Positions 9,029-17,634 of a stretch of 64,000 nucleotides of DNA are shown in pieces; position 1 is the first letter of the stretch, and every line of letters starts with the position of its first letter. The notes under the pieces are model-generated. The model did no database searches. It saw only the letters and a program-made list of their open reading frames with translations, and had not been told where the DNA came from. The translations under genes were made by a program, and so were the position numbers. Source of the stretch: Bariatricus massiliensis (GTDB lineage Bacteria > Bacillota > Clostridia > Lachnospirales > Lachnospiraceae); assembly GCF_900086725.1 (NCBI RefSeq), contig NZ_LT574835.1, positions 190,740 to 254,739 on the forward strand. The letters run 5' to 3'.

Positions 9029-9958
9029 ATGAAGAAAAAAGTTGTAGTTGCACTTGGTCATCGAGCCCTCGGTGCCACACTTCCGGAGCAGATGACTGCA
9101 GTGAAGAAAACTGCGGTTTCTATCGCGGATTTGGTAGAAGAAGGATATCAGGTCGTCATTACTCACAGTAATGCACCGCAGCTCGGTATGATCCACACTG
9201 CTATGAACGAGTTCGGCAAGACACACGAGGATTACACTCCCGCTCCTATGTCAGTCTGCTCCGCTATGACACAAGGATATATCGGATATGACCTTCAAAA
9301 CGCAATTCGTGAGGAACTTCTGAACCGCGGCATCTTCCGCACCGTCAGCACTGTCCTCACACAGGTTACCGTAGATCCTTACGATGAAGCATTCTACACT
9401 CCGACTAAAGTGCTGGGACGTATCATGAATGCGGAGGACGCGGCTGCAGAGCGCAAAAAAGGAAATTATGTCGTAGAAGTTCCGGGACAAGGCTACCGCC
9501 GTGTTGTGGCGTCCCCGAATCCCGTAGATATCGTAGAAATCGACGCTATCCGCACACTCGTAAATGCAGATCAGGTGGTCATCGCCTGCGGAGGAGGCGG
9601 TATTCCTGTTCTCCAGCAGAACAATCATTTAAAGGGCGCCAGCGCCGTAATCGAAAAAGATCTCACCGCCGGGAAGCTGGCTGAGCAGATTGACGCAGAC
9701 GAGCTGATTATTCTGACAAGCGTAGAAAAAGTATGTATCAATCTGGCTGCTGACAACGAAGAAAAGTTAGGCCAGATTTCTGTAGAAGAAGCGAAAAAAT
9801 ATATGGACGAAGGTCATTTCGGCGCTTATAATATGCTGCCGAAGTTCCAAGCTTCCGTTGCCTTTATCGAGAACCGTGAGGGCAGGAGCGCTCTGATTAC
9901 ATCTTTTGACAAATTGAAAGAAAGTCTCAAAGGACGGACAGGAACCGTCATTAAATAG
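9029..9958 (+). CDS. arcC: Carbamate kinase family protein with altered phosphate loops
   Basis: A 309-residue amino-acid-kinase-fold protein that aligns along its length with carbamate kinase (carbamoyl phosphate + ADP to carbamate + ATP). Conserved pieces are AMTQGYIGY near 84, the TVLTQVTVDP strand near 110, GYRRVVASPNPVDIVE, ACGGGGIPV near 190, VIEKDLTAGKLAEQID and the C-terminal MLPK lysine. Two phosphate-binding loops differ from the textbook enzyme. The usual GGNA near residue 10 reads GHRA, and HGNGPQVG reads HSNAPQLG. No arginine deiminase or carbamoyltransferase is nearby; the gene has its own promoter and terminator. The symbol reflects family membership, not proven activity. Confidence 0.8.
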   Translation: MKKKVVVALGHRALGATLPEQMTAVKKTAVSIADLVEEGYQVVITHSNAPQLGMIHTAMNEFGKTHEDYTPAPMSVCSAMTQGYIGYDLQNAIREELLNRGIFRTVSTVLTQVTVDPYDEAFYTPTKVLGRIMNAEDAAAERKKGNYVVEVPGQGYRRVVASPNPVDIVEIDAIRTLVNADQVVIACGGGGIPVLQQNNHLKGASAVIEKDLTAGKLAEQIDADELIILTSVEKVCINLAADNEEKLGQISVEEAKKYMDEGHFGAYNMLPKFQASVAFIENREGRSALITSFDKLKESLKGRTGTVIK

Positions 9959-9978
9959 CGATTTTCTAATGTTATGAA

Positions 9979-10020
9979 GAAAGTCCGTGCAGCTATAAGC
10001 TTCACGGACTTTCATTCCTT
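9979..10020. terminator. Bidirectional terminator
   Basis: GAAAGTCCGTG (9979-9989) pairs perfectly with CACGGACTTTC (10003-10013). It is followed by ATTCCTTTTC on the plus strand. It separates the carbamate kinase gene from the convergent DUF3788 gene. Confidence 0.85.
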
Positions 10021-10022
10021 TT

Positions 10023-10442
10023 CTATTTCATCCTTACCTTTATCAATTCTTTTACATCATCTAAAATATCCGGAGAAGTCACATCAATCATGAGCCACCG
10101 TCCTCCATTGAATAAAGATGAGTTAGAATACAATCCCTGAAGATACTTTGTGCAGGACAAAAGAAGTATTTCTGTTTCTTCCGCCTGCTTTCTGCCGACA
10201 GATACCATACACGTAAAGTACCCGTCATTAGGGTAAAGCGTACAGATTGCCCTGCTGCCTTTTTTATACTTTACATTCCACCCCGGCGCCCCGCTGCATC
10301 TGCTATATTCTATTGACGGCGTGGAAGACCAGCCTTCTTCCACAAAATCACAAAGCTCTCTCCACAGTGGGGAGTGGATATAACTTGTAATCTCCTCTTC
10401 TGAGGGCTTTCTGCCCATCGGGTATTGCTCATTCCAGCTCAT
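10023..10442 (-). CDS. DUF3788 family protein
   Basis: A 139-residue soluble protein. The pattern PSEEEITSYIHSPLW at the N-terminus, YSRCSGAPGWNVKYKKGSR in the middle and GRWLMIDVTSPDILDDVKEL near the C-terminus is that of the DUF3788 family. Members are small alpha/beta proteins of unknown biochemical role in Firmicutes and Bacteroidetes. AGGAGGTACAGAC precedes the ATG. It appears to be monocistronic. Confidence 0.8.
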   Translation of the reverse strand: MSWNEQYPMGRKPSEEEITSYIHSPLWRELCDFVEEGWSSTPSIEYSRCSGAPGWNVKYKKGSRAICTLYPNDGYFTCMVSVGRKQAEETEILLLSCTKYLQGLYSNSSLFNGGRWLMIDVTSPDILDDVKELIKVRMK

Positions 10443-10547
10443 GTCTGTACCTCCTGCTCTTTTCTGCCTTTTATATCATTATACATTGTTAAGATGACAG
10501 CTATATGTCATGTATACAAAGAATTTTTGCCGAACTCTCCTTAAAAC

Positions 10548-11303
10548 CTACCACGACACTGCCATCAGTATCATGAATACAATCGATACAATGATACCTG
10601 CTATAAATCCCTTTCCCAATCTGTATGGCCGCTCAAACGATTTCATTTTCTTTATCCGGTTCTGCTCCCAGAAAAGGGCCGCACAATCAATCACACAGAT
10701 CAATATAATATATGCCGCACATTGTAACGCCGGCTCCGTATTATTTTCAATCCTTTTCCCGATAAATAAAGCAATACACTCGCCACAAACAGCTACTATA
10801 AGAAACAAAAAAATTGCGGAAGAAATCCATCCACAGCGACTTCTTTGCTTGTCAATTTCATACACAAAAATATCGTCAATGCTCTGATAGTTGAAGTACG
10901 CAATACTGAGTATGAATTCCAATATATATGCTGCCGACACGGCTACAATCATAACAGCCGATTCCTTTTCTCCCATCTCCGGCAGGAGCATCTGTCCCAG
11001 CGCGCCTGCAAAGAGCAGCAGCATACAGCCACACGACACGAGTCCTATATGCCGGTCTATACGAATAAGAAGCTTTTTCACCTCCGGAACATTGTATTCC
11101 GTCTTGGAGTCATACCCGGCAATCCCTCCGAAGTTTCCGCTTTTTACAGCACTGGAAAAATAGAGATGCACAAAGGCCTGCATCATGACTGCTGTCACAA
11201 TCATCATAATGGCCGTTCCCATTTCTAACTGCCCATATAGTATTCCTAAAATGAAGTAGAATATCAATATCCCGATGGAAATTGCACAGCAGACAGACGG
11301 CAA
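10548..11303 (-). CDS. Integral membrane protein of unknown function
   Basis: A 251-residue protein with about six hydrophobic segments and a soluble loop around residues 55-85 (YDSKTEYNVPEVKKLLIRI). It resembles DUF3169-type membrane proteins only weakly, so I give no function. The reading frame opens with TTG at 11303, 22 nt after the stop of the acetyltransferase gene. No convincing ribosome site precedes it, so it may start further in (for example at the Met near residue 28) or depend on coupled translation. An overlapping frame upstream does not add membrane-like sequence, which argues against a simple frameshift. Confidence 0.6.
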   Translation of the reverse strand: MPSVCCAISIGILIFYFILGILYGQLEMGTAIMMIVTAVMMQAFVHLYFSSAVKSGNFGGIAGYDSKTEYNVPEVKKLLIRIDRHIGLVSCGCMLLLFAGALGQMLLPEMGEKESAVMIVAVSAAYILEFILSIAYFNYQSIDDIFVYEIDKQRSRCGWISSAIFLFLIVAVCGECIALFIGKRIENNTEPALQCAAYIILICVIDCAALFWEQNRIKKMKSFERPYRLGKGFIAGIIVSIVFMILMAVSW

Positions 11304-11324
11304 CCTTTGCCGCCACTGCTGGTT

Positions 11325-11930
11325 TCAAAGTAAATGTTTTTTAGAATCTTGTTCGGTTATCTTCCTGACAGGCCTGCAGGGAACTCCGAAAGCTACATAT
11401 CCAGCCGGAATGTCTTTTGTCACTACACTGCCGGCCCCGATAACTGCCCCATCCCCGATATGTACTCCTCCAGTCACCACCACATTGGCCGCAATCCACA
11501 CATTGTGACCAATATGAATCTCCTCCGCGAACTCCGACATCGACACATGGCCGTCCGGATACTGCATAGCCGTCCGTTCCTCTGCTATCAGCGGGTGGTT
11601 CGTAGCCATCAATGACACATTTGGCCCGAACATTACGTTATCGCCTATATAGATTCGCGCGTCATCCATGACTGTCAAATTAAAATTCGCGAAGAAATTA
11701 TCACCAATATATGTATGCGATCCGTAATTAAATTGGATCGGTCCTTGAAAATAATATTTTTCCCCGATTCCTCCGATAAACTCCTTTATCAGTGGAAGAC
11801 GTCCCCCGTCATACTCATCCATGGTATTATATTTCTGGCAAAGCACATGAGCCTTATGTTTGATGTTCTTCAGCTCCGGCGCCCGATTGTCAAACAAGCG
11901 GCCGGCAAATATTTTTTCTTCTTCACCCAT
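11325..11930 (-). CDS. Sugar O-acetyltransferase (maltose/galactoside acetyltransferase-like)
   Basis: A 201-residue left-handed beta-helix acyltransferase. The N-terminal helical cap contains GEEEKIFAGRLFD. Hexapeptide repeats follow from about residue 70 (GSHTYIGDNFFANFN, IYIGDNVMFGPNVSL), with the catalytic-His context MATNHPL near 105-111. The C-terminal coil reads GDGAVIGAGSVVTKDIPAGYVAFGVP. It transfers acetyl from acetyl-CoA to sugar hydroxyls, probably cytoplasmic. The start at 11930 has AGGAGA 7 nt upstream; an ATG at 11957 lacks a site. The membrane protein gene follows 22 nt downstream. Confidence 0.92.
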   Translation of the reverse strand: MGEEEKIFAGRLFDNRAPELKNIKHKAHVLCQKYNTMDEYDGGRLPLIKEFIGGIGEKYYFQGPIQFNYGSHTYIGDNFFANFNLTVMDDARIYIGDNVMFGPNVSLMATNHPLIAEERTAMQYPDGHVSMSEFAEEIHIGHNVWIAANVVVTGGVHIGDGAVIGAGSVVTKDIPAGYVAFGVPCRPVRKITEQDSKKHLL

Positions 11931-11965
11931 TTCTATCTCTCCTATTTTCTTCGTCATTTAATGCT

Positions 11966-11995
11966 ATCATATCACAGGAATGCAGGCCTTCGCAA
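11966..11995 (-). promoter_or_regulatory. Promoter of the acetyltransferase gene
   Basis: On the minus strand TTGCGA (11990-11995), an 18-bp spacer, and TATGAT (11966-11971), 35 nt ahead of the chosen start. Confidence 0.55.
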
Positions 11996-12034
11996 TATGT
12001 TCAAAATTGTGCAGTGAAACTGGATTTGAGGCTC

Positions 12035-12071
12035 AAAACGGCCGATGTCCTTCTGAGAAAGACACCGGCCG
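12035..12071 (-). terminator. Terminator of the adenylyltransferase-XpaC-TelA-GNAT-HD operon
   Basis: On the minus strand CGGCCG plus TGTC pairs with GACA plus CGGCCG (arms at 12066-12071 and 12039-12044), followed by TTTTGAG. It lies about 45 nt after the HD gene. Confidence 0.8.
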
Positions 12072-12116
12072 CACTCACCGTCAGATAATACCATGAACAA
12101 ATGAGGAATTTTCTAT

Positions 12117-12707
12117 TTAAGGAAAAAGCTTTTTCAGCTCCTCCTGAATGCTTTCCTCACAGGAACGCATGGCATATATCGTTTTTTCAAACAGTTCGCT
12201 CAGCTCCCATCCAAGGTTCTCCGCCCCTTGACGGATGACGTCTCTGGAACATCCTGCCGCAAACCGTTTGTCTTTAAACTTTTTCTTTACACTGGACACT
12301 TCCATGTCCATCACACTCTTGGACGGACGCATAAGAGCCGCTGCCCCGATAAGCCCTGTCAGCTCGTCCGCCGCAAAAAGAACTTTTTCCATCTCATGCT
12401 GTGGTTCAATATCTGAGCAGATTCCATAGCCATGGGAGCATATGGAGCGAATCATATCGTCTCCCACACCGGCCGCCCGCAGAAGCTCGGGGGCCTTCTG
12501 GCAATGTTCCTCGGGGTATCGTTCAAAATCAATATCATGCAGAAGCCCGGTGACAGCCCAGTAATCCCCATCACTTCCATATCCAAGCTCTCTGGCATAC
12601 CAGCGCATCACACCTTCCACCGTCAAGGCATGCTGGATATGAAATTCTTCCTTATTGTATTTTCTCAGTAATTCCAAAGCTTCCTCCCGGGTCAGCTTAC
12701 TATCCAT
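12117..12707 (-). CDS. HD domain phosphohydrolase-like protein
   Basis: A 196-residue HD-superfamily protein. Metal-ligand motifs are HALTVEGVM near residue 21, LLHDIDFE near 49-56, and ICSHGYG near 84. C-terminal helices carry a long KKKFKDKRFAAG segment. Such proteins are usually small-molecule or nucleotide phosphohydrolases; the substrate is unknown. I chose 12707 because GGAGGTAGTTACATA precedes that ATG; a longer in-frame opening would run into the GNAT gene. It is the last gene of the operon, 16 nt after the GNAT gene. Confidence 0.88.
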   Translation of the reverse strand: MDSKLTREEALELLRKYNKEEFHIQHALTVEGVMRWYARELGYGSDGDYWAVTGLLHDIDFERYPEEHCQKAPELLRAAGVGDDMIRSICSHGYGICSDIEPQHEMEKVLFAADELTGLIGAAALMRPSKSVMDMEVSSVKKKFKDKRFAAGCSRDVIRQGAENLGWELSELFEKTIYAMRSCEESIQEELKKLFP

Positions 12708-12723
12708 TATGTAACTACCTCCT

Positions 12724-13212
12724 TCAAAATTCCAAATACATATCATACCAGACGGCGCCTCCATGCACCGATTCTGATATTCCCAGACTTTGATAGCCAA
12801 ACTTCTCATAATAGTGAAGAAGCTTATCTTTGCATGTCAAAATGCAGCCCTTCCGTCCTTGTACCTTGGCGTCCGCAATCACTCTCTCCATAACTTTGGC
12901 CGCATATCCTTGCCGCCGGTATTCTGGAAGGGTATTGACTCCAAAAATGGTCTGCCACGCCCCCTCTTCATTGTGAAGGAGTGCATTCTCGAACATTTCA
13001 TCCCGTATTGTCCTCTCATCGGTGACCATACCGTTAATAAATCCGATAATCTTCCCCTCTTTTTCCAGCACCCAAAAATGGTTTGGGTACACTTTCAACC
13101 TGTTTTCGAACTCGCTTTTAGGCGCCGCCTCCGCAGGCGGAAAGCAGGCGGCTTCCACAGCCGTCACTTGTTCCAAATCTTCCATTGTAGCTAATCTTAT
13201 ATTCAACATCAT
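12724..13212 (-). CDS. GNAT family N-acetyltransferase
   Basis: A 162-residue GCN5-related acetyltransferase. It has the N-terminal IRLATMEDLEQVTAVE, the central beta strands IGFINGMV, the acetyl-CoA binding loop RRQGYAAKVM near residue 115, and CKDKLLHYYEKFGYQSLG near 140-155. The start lies 3 nt after the TelA stop, so translation is probably coupled (an ATGATG pair leaves the exact start open by one codon). The acetyl acceptor is unknown. Confidence 0.92.
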   Translation of the reverse strand: MMLNIRLATMEDLEQVTAVEAACFPPAEAAPKSEFENRLKVYPNHFWVLEKEGKIIGFINGMVTDERTIRDEMFENALLHNEEGAWQTIFGVNTLPEYRRQGYAAKVMERVIADAKVQGRKGCILTCKDKLLHYYEKFGYQSLGISESVHGGAVWYDMYLEF

Positions 13213-13215
13213 CTT

Positions 13216-14367
13216 TTATCCCTGTATCTGCAATAATTTTCCTTTTAGTTCATTTTCAAGACGCAGCATTTCCTGCTCTGCCTCGCGGCGCTTCTGGCGT
13301 CCCTCCTGCTGAATATGCATCACCTCATCCAGTGTGCTGATCAAGGACTCATTGGTCACCTTCAAGGTCTCCATATCCACAATTCCACGCTCAGATTCTT
13401 TTGCCGTCTCCACTGTTGCCACTTTCAACTTCTCTGCATTCTTCCTTAGAAGCTCGTTGGTCATATCCGTCACTTCCCGCTGTGCCGCGGCTGCCTGAGA
13501 AGAATGTTCCACCCCAAGCGCCAGCACCATCTGGCTCTTCCAAAGAGGAATTGTATTGACAATCGTGGACTGTATCTTTTCCACCATCAGAGTGTCATTT
13601 CCCTGAACTAGACGAATCTGGGGAGCCGTCTGGATGGAAATCATTCTGGTCAGCTCCAGATCATGTATCTTCTTCTCAAAGCGGCTGCACATGGAATCTA
13701 AATCTCTGGCAGCCTGCGCGTCTTCGGCAAGCCCTGTCCTCTGCGCCTTGTCCGTAAGTTCTCTCAGCTTAGTGGCCCTTATCTCGGACAGTTTTTTCTT
13801 GCCTGCCAAAATGTACATGGACAATTCTTTAAAATAAGTCAAGTTCAATTCATACATCTTGTCCAAAATAGCGATATCTTTCAAAAGCTGAACCTGATGA
13901 GACTCCAGAACCTTACAGATCTGATTAATATTTGTCTCCGCCTTCGCATATTTCGCTTTCATGGCATTAATCTTATTAGATGTCTTCTTAAAGATGCCAA
14001 AGAACCCCTTCTCTTCTTCCTCGTCGAAGTTCCTCAATTCTTTTACCACTCCGGAAAGCAGGTCGCCGACTTCACCCAAATCCTTTGTCTTGACATTCTC
14101 CAGCGCTGTCTCAGAAAAATCAGCCATTTTTTTCTGTGTCCCTGCTCCATACTGAAGAATCACTGCTGAGTTAGTTAAATCAATCTTTCCCGCAAAATCA
14201 TCCACCATTTTTCTTTCTTCCGCCGACAGTATATTGTCATCAAAGACGGCTTCCTGCGCTTCTACAGCTGCGGGCGGCTGCGGCTCTTCCTTAAAAGGCT
14301 CCAGTGTAAGCTCTGGTTCCAGCGTAAGCTCCGGCGCCGATGCAAACTCTTCAAATTCGTTACTCAT
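13216..14367 (-). CDS. Toxic anion resistance protein (TelA/KlaA family)
   Basis: A 383-residue, largely helical cytoplasmic protein. An acidic, duplicated ELTLEP stretch at the N-terminus precedes the TelA core. Family landmarks are ILQYGAGTQKKMADFSE near 73, GFFGIFKKTSNKINAM near 125, and IPLWKSQMVLALG near 275. Coiled-coil-rich Glu/Lys segments cover most of the rest. TelA proteins are linked to tellurite and membrane or cell-envelope stress, with no known enzymatic activity. AAGGAGG precedes the start, 14 nt after the XpaC gene, the usual TelA partner. Confidence 0.93.
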   Translation of the reverse strand: MSNEFEEFASAPELTLEPELTLEPFKEEPQPPAAVEAQEAVFDDNILSAEERKMVDDFAGKIDLTNSAVILQYGAGTQKKMADFSETALENVKTKDLGEVGDLLSGVVKELRNFDEEEEKGFFGIFKKTSNKINAMKAKYAKAETNINQICKVLESHQVQLLKDIAILDKMYELNLTYFKELSMYILAGKKKLSEIRATKLRELTDKAQRTGLAEDAQAARDLDSMCSRFEKKIHDLELTRMISIQTAPQIRLVQGNDTLMVEKIQSTIVNTIPLWKSQMVLALGVEHSSQAAAAQREVTDMTNELLRKNAEKLKVATVETAKESERGIVDMETLKVTNESLISTLDEVMHIQQEGRQKRREAEQEMLRLENELKGKLLQIQG

Positions 14368-14381
14368 CCCGTTCCTCCTTT

Positions 14382-15656
14382 TTATTTTTCAAAATCATTT
14401 CCTGTAAGTCCCTCTTGAGCCAGCATCGTATGTAATACCGAAATATCCGACGCAACATCCCATGCCGTATCTTGGAACAAATCATCTAAAAGCTTTTCAA
14501 AAGCCATGTTCAGAGTATCCAATGTCCCTTCAATCTCTTTTTTTGATGAAAGAATATTCTCTCCCTGCACAGGCTGTGCATCCAAATCCTCGTACGCCTC
14601 GAGAAGTTTGACCGTTGTCGGCAGGTAATATTCCATGAGCCTCCGTATGTCCGATACGGTCTCAGGATTCTGCTCTACCCGGTCAAAAATCCGGTCTACC
14701 AGTGTTTCCATGCGTGATATCTTAGCGGAAATCTCTTCCCCAGGAATCGCATCATTGCACTGATGAATCTTTTGAATATACGCATCTCCCTCCCGGATGA
14801 TCCGCTGTACCTCCTCCGGCATATCCGCATATTCCTGCTGCGTTTTGGCTCTGTCCGCCTCCCTCTGTTTTCTGAGGCGCTCTTCTTCCTGTCTGCTCTG
14901 TTCAGCCTGTTCCATCATCTGGACGTACTGCTTATATGTCTGGTGGCTTGTTATCAGGCAAGTCTGCTGGCGGTCAAGATGCCCTTGCCTGAACCAGCCT
15001 TTTGCTATCATACGCTCCACATCTTTCACGACAAACTGGGGCGATTTTCTTATATTCTGTGCCAGTTCTTTTATATTGCAGTAATCCTTTCCCGCCAGCG
15101 TCTGAAGATAAGCCCGGAACCGCTTCAGCCTGCCCAGCATAGAAGTACCTATCCCTGCGGTAATGCCGAACCCTGCCGTCAGTATCCCGAAAACCACGAC
15201 GAGAATCTGAAAACCCAATCCAAAATCGTTCACAGTAAAACCGGTAATCATAAATATAATAAAAAGAATAAAGGAACAGGCACCAAGACTGTAGCCCACC
15301 GCCGCCATAATAACCGCCGCCACTTTGGAGGATGTGGTCTTGCCGTAAAGCATAGGAACCTGTGGCTGATATCCAAAACGCTCCTCCGTCTGTCCATACG
15401 CTCCACGTTTCCGTTCTTCATCCCTGAATTTATTTCGTCCTGTCATGCCTGCCCGGTCATCACCATGATAACCGTATCTACCGGCTCTGCCCATCACATC
15501 ACCGACATTTTTCATCCCCTGAGCCGCACCGTCCACAGCCCTGTTAATCGTGTTTGTTATCGTCTGATTCAATCTCTCAAAGTCCTGAGAATCCACTGCA
15601 TTCTGCACGGTGCGCCTGATTTCTTCCCCGAACCTTTCCCAATCCCTGTTAGCCAT
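14382..15656 (-). CDS. XpaC-family (5-bromo-4-chloroindolyl phosphate hydrolysis) membrane protein
   Basis: A 424-residue protein with an N-terminal amphipathic segment (EEIRRTVQNAVDSQDFERL), two membrane helices around residues 110-175, and a long helical C-terminus with coiled-coil (EQAEQSRQEEERLRKQREA). The middle section KDYCNIKELAQNIRKSP resembles a winged-helix-like insert seen in some family members. XpaC and TelA genes are nearly always paired, and the pair is implicated in envelope and xenobiotic stress. AGGAGG precedes the ATG. It sits second in the operon, 43 nt after the adenylyltransferase gene. Confidence 0.88.
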   Translation of the reverse strand: MANRDWERFGEEIRRTVQNAVDSQDFERLNQTITNTINRAVDGAAQGMKNVGDVMGRAGRYGYHGDDRAGMTGRNKFRDEERKRGAYGQTEERFGYQPQVPMLYGKTTSSKVAAVIMAAVGYSLGACSFILFIIFMITGFTVNDFGLGFQILVVVFGILTAGFGITAGIGTSMLGRLKRFRAYLQTLAGKDYCNIKELAQNIRKSPQFVVKDVERMIAKGWFRQGHLDRQQTCLITSHQTYKQYVQMMEQAEQSRQEEERLRKQREADRAKTQQEYADMPEEVQRIIREGDAYIQKIHQCNDAIPGEEISAKISRMETLVDRIFDRVEQNPETVSDIRRLMEYYLPTTVKLLEAYEDLDAQPVQGENILSSKKEIEGTLDTLNMAFEKLLDDLFQDTAWDVASDISVLHTMLAQEGLTGNDFEK

Positions 15657-15699
15657 AGCTGCCTCCTGGTATCAGCAGATACTCCTATCTGCAGTCGCT

Positions 15700-16251
15700 C
15701 TATTTGGTAAATTTAATCCGATTATCGATTCCGTGTTCAATTACATATTCATAGACTGTTTTAGGAACCAAATCGCTCCACTTTTCTGCGGCGAGAATCC
15801 TCTGCCGGATCTGTGTGCCCGTCGTGCCCTTCTCTTCGGGCGCTCTTTTCCAAAGCACTTCCGTCTTAAAACCTCTGCTCTCAAATATCTTTTGATTTTT
15901 TTCTGTCCATTCGTCACAGATACTCAAGAAATAAGTGGCGTCCTTCGGCACATACTGCCAAAGATATTCCGGCCTCTCCAGCGGAAAAGGAACAATATCA
16001 AAGTCCTCTCTCGGTACTTTGAAGTCTAAAAGCGCGTCTCGGATCATCTCATATCTCTCCAGATACGTGAGCGGGTTCGCACTTCTCTTCGTCCGGTAAT
16101 TCAGGTTATCCTCCTCTGCAGCCCGCATATCATCTTGAAAGACAATTCCTATATATAATTTTTTGCACCTCATTTTTGCTGCCAGAATATATTCCATGTG
16201 TTTCAGGTGCAGCACCTGAAATCTTCCGTATACAACCCCTATATCAACCAT
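15700..16251 (-). CDS. NadM-like nucleotidyltransferase (NMN adenylyltransferase type)
   Basis: A 183-residue HIGH-superfamily adenylyltransferase. The ATP-binding motif reads YGRFQVLHLKHMEYI (about residues 8-22), giving an HxxH version of HxGH. YLERYEMIRDAL lies near 65, and the second nucleotide motif TTGTQIRQRI near 150. The overall pattern follows archaeal-type NMN adenylyltransferases (NadM) or the NadR adenylyltransferase domain. The true substrate may be another nucleotide precursor. The start at 16251 has GAGGAGA 8-9 nt upstream. It leads the XpaC-TelA operon; a weak promoter (TATAAT at 16279-16284) lies just ahead. Confidence 0.82.
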   Translation of the reverse strand: MVDIGVVYGRFQVLHLKHMEYILAAKMRCKKLYIGIVFQDDMRAAEEDNLNYRTKRSANPLTYLERYEMIRDALLDFKVPREDFDIVPFPLERPEYLWQYVPKDATYFLSICDEWTEKNQKIFESRGFKTEVLWKRAPEEKGTTGTQIRQRILAAEKWSDLVPKTVYEYVIEHGIDNRIKFTK

Positions 16252-16345
16252 ATATGTCTTCTCCTCTCTTCCTGCATTATTATACTTCATATTTGCTTAT
16301 TTTAAAATACTTTTCTTATATGATAAAATCAAATTCCCAAATCCA

Positions 16346-17632
16346 TTAAGTCGGACTGACTAACAGCCGGAGCCGGAACATGCTCTTGCCTGCCTTATAG
16401 TTCAAAACCCCATCGTACTTATCCACAAAAACCATAATACTCCTCGTTCCAATTCCGTGGCCCTGTTCCCTTGCCACCGGCATTCCCTGCTCGTCGAGCT
16501 GCACGTCTCCATCGTAAGTGTTGGCCACCTCCAGAACAAGATTCGGCGACGTAAGCACCCTCACGATAATCTTCTTCTCCGCCTTCTCTGGCAGCTTCTT
16601 GCAGGCGTTGACGGCATTCTCTATCGCATTGGCAAGCACCATCGCAAGCTCCGCCGCTTCCACAGGAAGCGCCTCCGGCACGCTGCAATTTGCCTCCACT
16701 TCAATCCCCGCCTCTTCAGCCTGCTGCAAATATAAAGTTAAAATTGCATTTACCGTGGGATTCTGGCAATAATTAGGAAGCTTTGTCCCTTTGCTGCGTT
16801 CATTGAAATCACCCAGCACCTGCAGTGCCTCCTCTGTATTGCCCTCCCGGAGCAGCTCCACCGCATTGCCTATATAGTGACGCATATCATGACGATAGAT
16901 TTTCATCTGCTCCTCGCTGCGCCGGATAGCGTCACACTGACGCTCCAGCGCCTGCGCCTGTAGCTTCAACATCTGCCGCTCTTCCTGAAGCCTTGTTCTC
17001 TGAATATATTCCCTGAAGAAGATGAATATCATCCCGTAGGCGGCCGCTGTAATCACAAGTGCCAGCGCCGTCACCAGTAAGTTCTGCGTCGGATTCACCG
17101 CAGTATTCTTCATAAATAAAATATAGAAAATTGTATAAAAAGATAAGGGAATCACACACAACATTACCCACCCAAATCTCAGCGAGTTCAGAACCGCCAT
17201 ATACGCCGGGCGGAAATAACGGTAGACCAAATATATCAGAGGTACGCCTATCAGGACACGCACCGTCAGTTCCACGATAACTGCCTCATTCCCCGTGAAA
17301 AATCCCGCACAGAAACGTCCGGGGATACCGATGAGCGCACAGAGTTGAATCGCCGTCAGCACGTTGAAAGCCACGGCGGCCCACCTCTGCCGGGAGAAGA
17401 ACAGAAGAAAGAGAAAGCAGGTAAAGTTCATAGTCAGCGGATATACCCGGGCGAACAGCTCCTTTCCGGCAAAGAACCATATCCCCCAGTTCGAGAGAGC
17501 AAAGACGCCCGTTCCCACCACAAACCAGAGAATTGTCGTACGGGCAGAATATCGGCGGTCTGTCAGAGCATAACAGATAAACATCGCCATGACAAGGCCC
17601 ACGAGCCGGAAAAAATAATAGGTAAACTCCAT
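16346..17632 (-). CDS. Membrane sensor histidine kinase, GHKL/AgrC-like
   Basis: A 428-residue kinase. Residues 1-200 hold about six membrane helices. A coiled-coil linker (EERQMLKLQAQALERQ) leads to a dimerisation segment IYRHDMRHYIGN with the likely phospho-histidine at H248. The ATP-binding part has the N-box LANAIENAVNAC and the G-box GHGIGTRSI. It lacks a classical HATPase F-box and belongs to the HPK10-like group that partners LytTR regulators. The regulator gene lies directly upstream with only 2 nt between stop and start. The signal is not known; no AgrB/AgrD-type peptide genes are seen nearby. Confidence 0.92.
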   Translation of the reverse strand: MEFTYYFFRLVGLVMAMFICYALTDRRYSARTTILWFVVGTGVFALSNWGIWFFAGKELFARVYPLTMNFTCFLFLLFFSRQRWAAVAFNVLTAIQLCALIGIPGRFCAGFFTGNEAVIVELTVRVLIGVPLIYLVYRYFRPAYMAVLNSLRFGWVMLCVIPLSFYTIFYILFMKNTAVNPTQNLLVTALALVITAAAYGMIFIFFREYIQRTRLQEERQMLKLQAQALERQCDAIRRSEEQMKIYRHDMRHYIGNAVELLREGNTEEALQVLGDFNERSKGTKLPNYCQNPTVNAILTLYLQQAEEAGIEVEANCSVPEALPVEAAELAMVLANAIENAVNACKKLPEKAEKKIIVRVLTSPNLVLEVANTYDGDVQLDEQGMPVAREQGHGIGTRSIMVFVDKYDGVLNYKAGKSMFRLRLLVSPT

Positions 17633-17634
17633 CC

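Noticed and set aside
11110..11328. A frameshift joining an upstream 72-codon frame to the membrane protein at 10.5-11.3 kb
   Set aside because: The upstream frame is His/Asp/Cys-rich and not membrane-like, while the existing frame already starts with a plausible helix. A frameshift is not needed to explain the data.
14763..15710. A 315-codon plus-strand frame opposite the XpaC gene
   Set aside because: The XpaC gene on the other strand has a recognised family pattern and AGGAGG. The plus-strand frame has Leu/His/Pro-rich sequence of no family.
16201..16221. Near-perfect 21-bp palindrome TTTCAGGTGC-A-GCACCTGAAA
   Set aside because: It lies inside the NadM-like gene and encodes the conserved FQVLHLK part of the active-site motif. 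Most likely chance in coding sequence.
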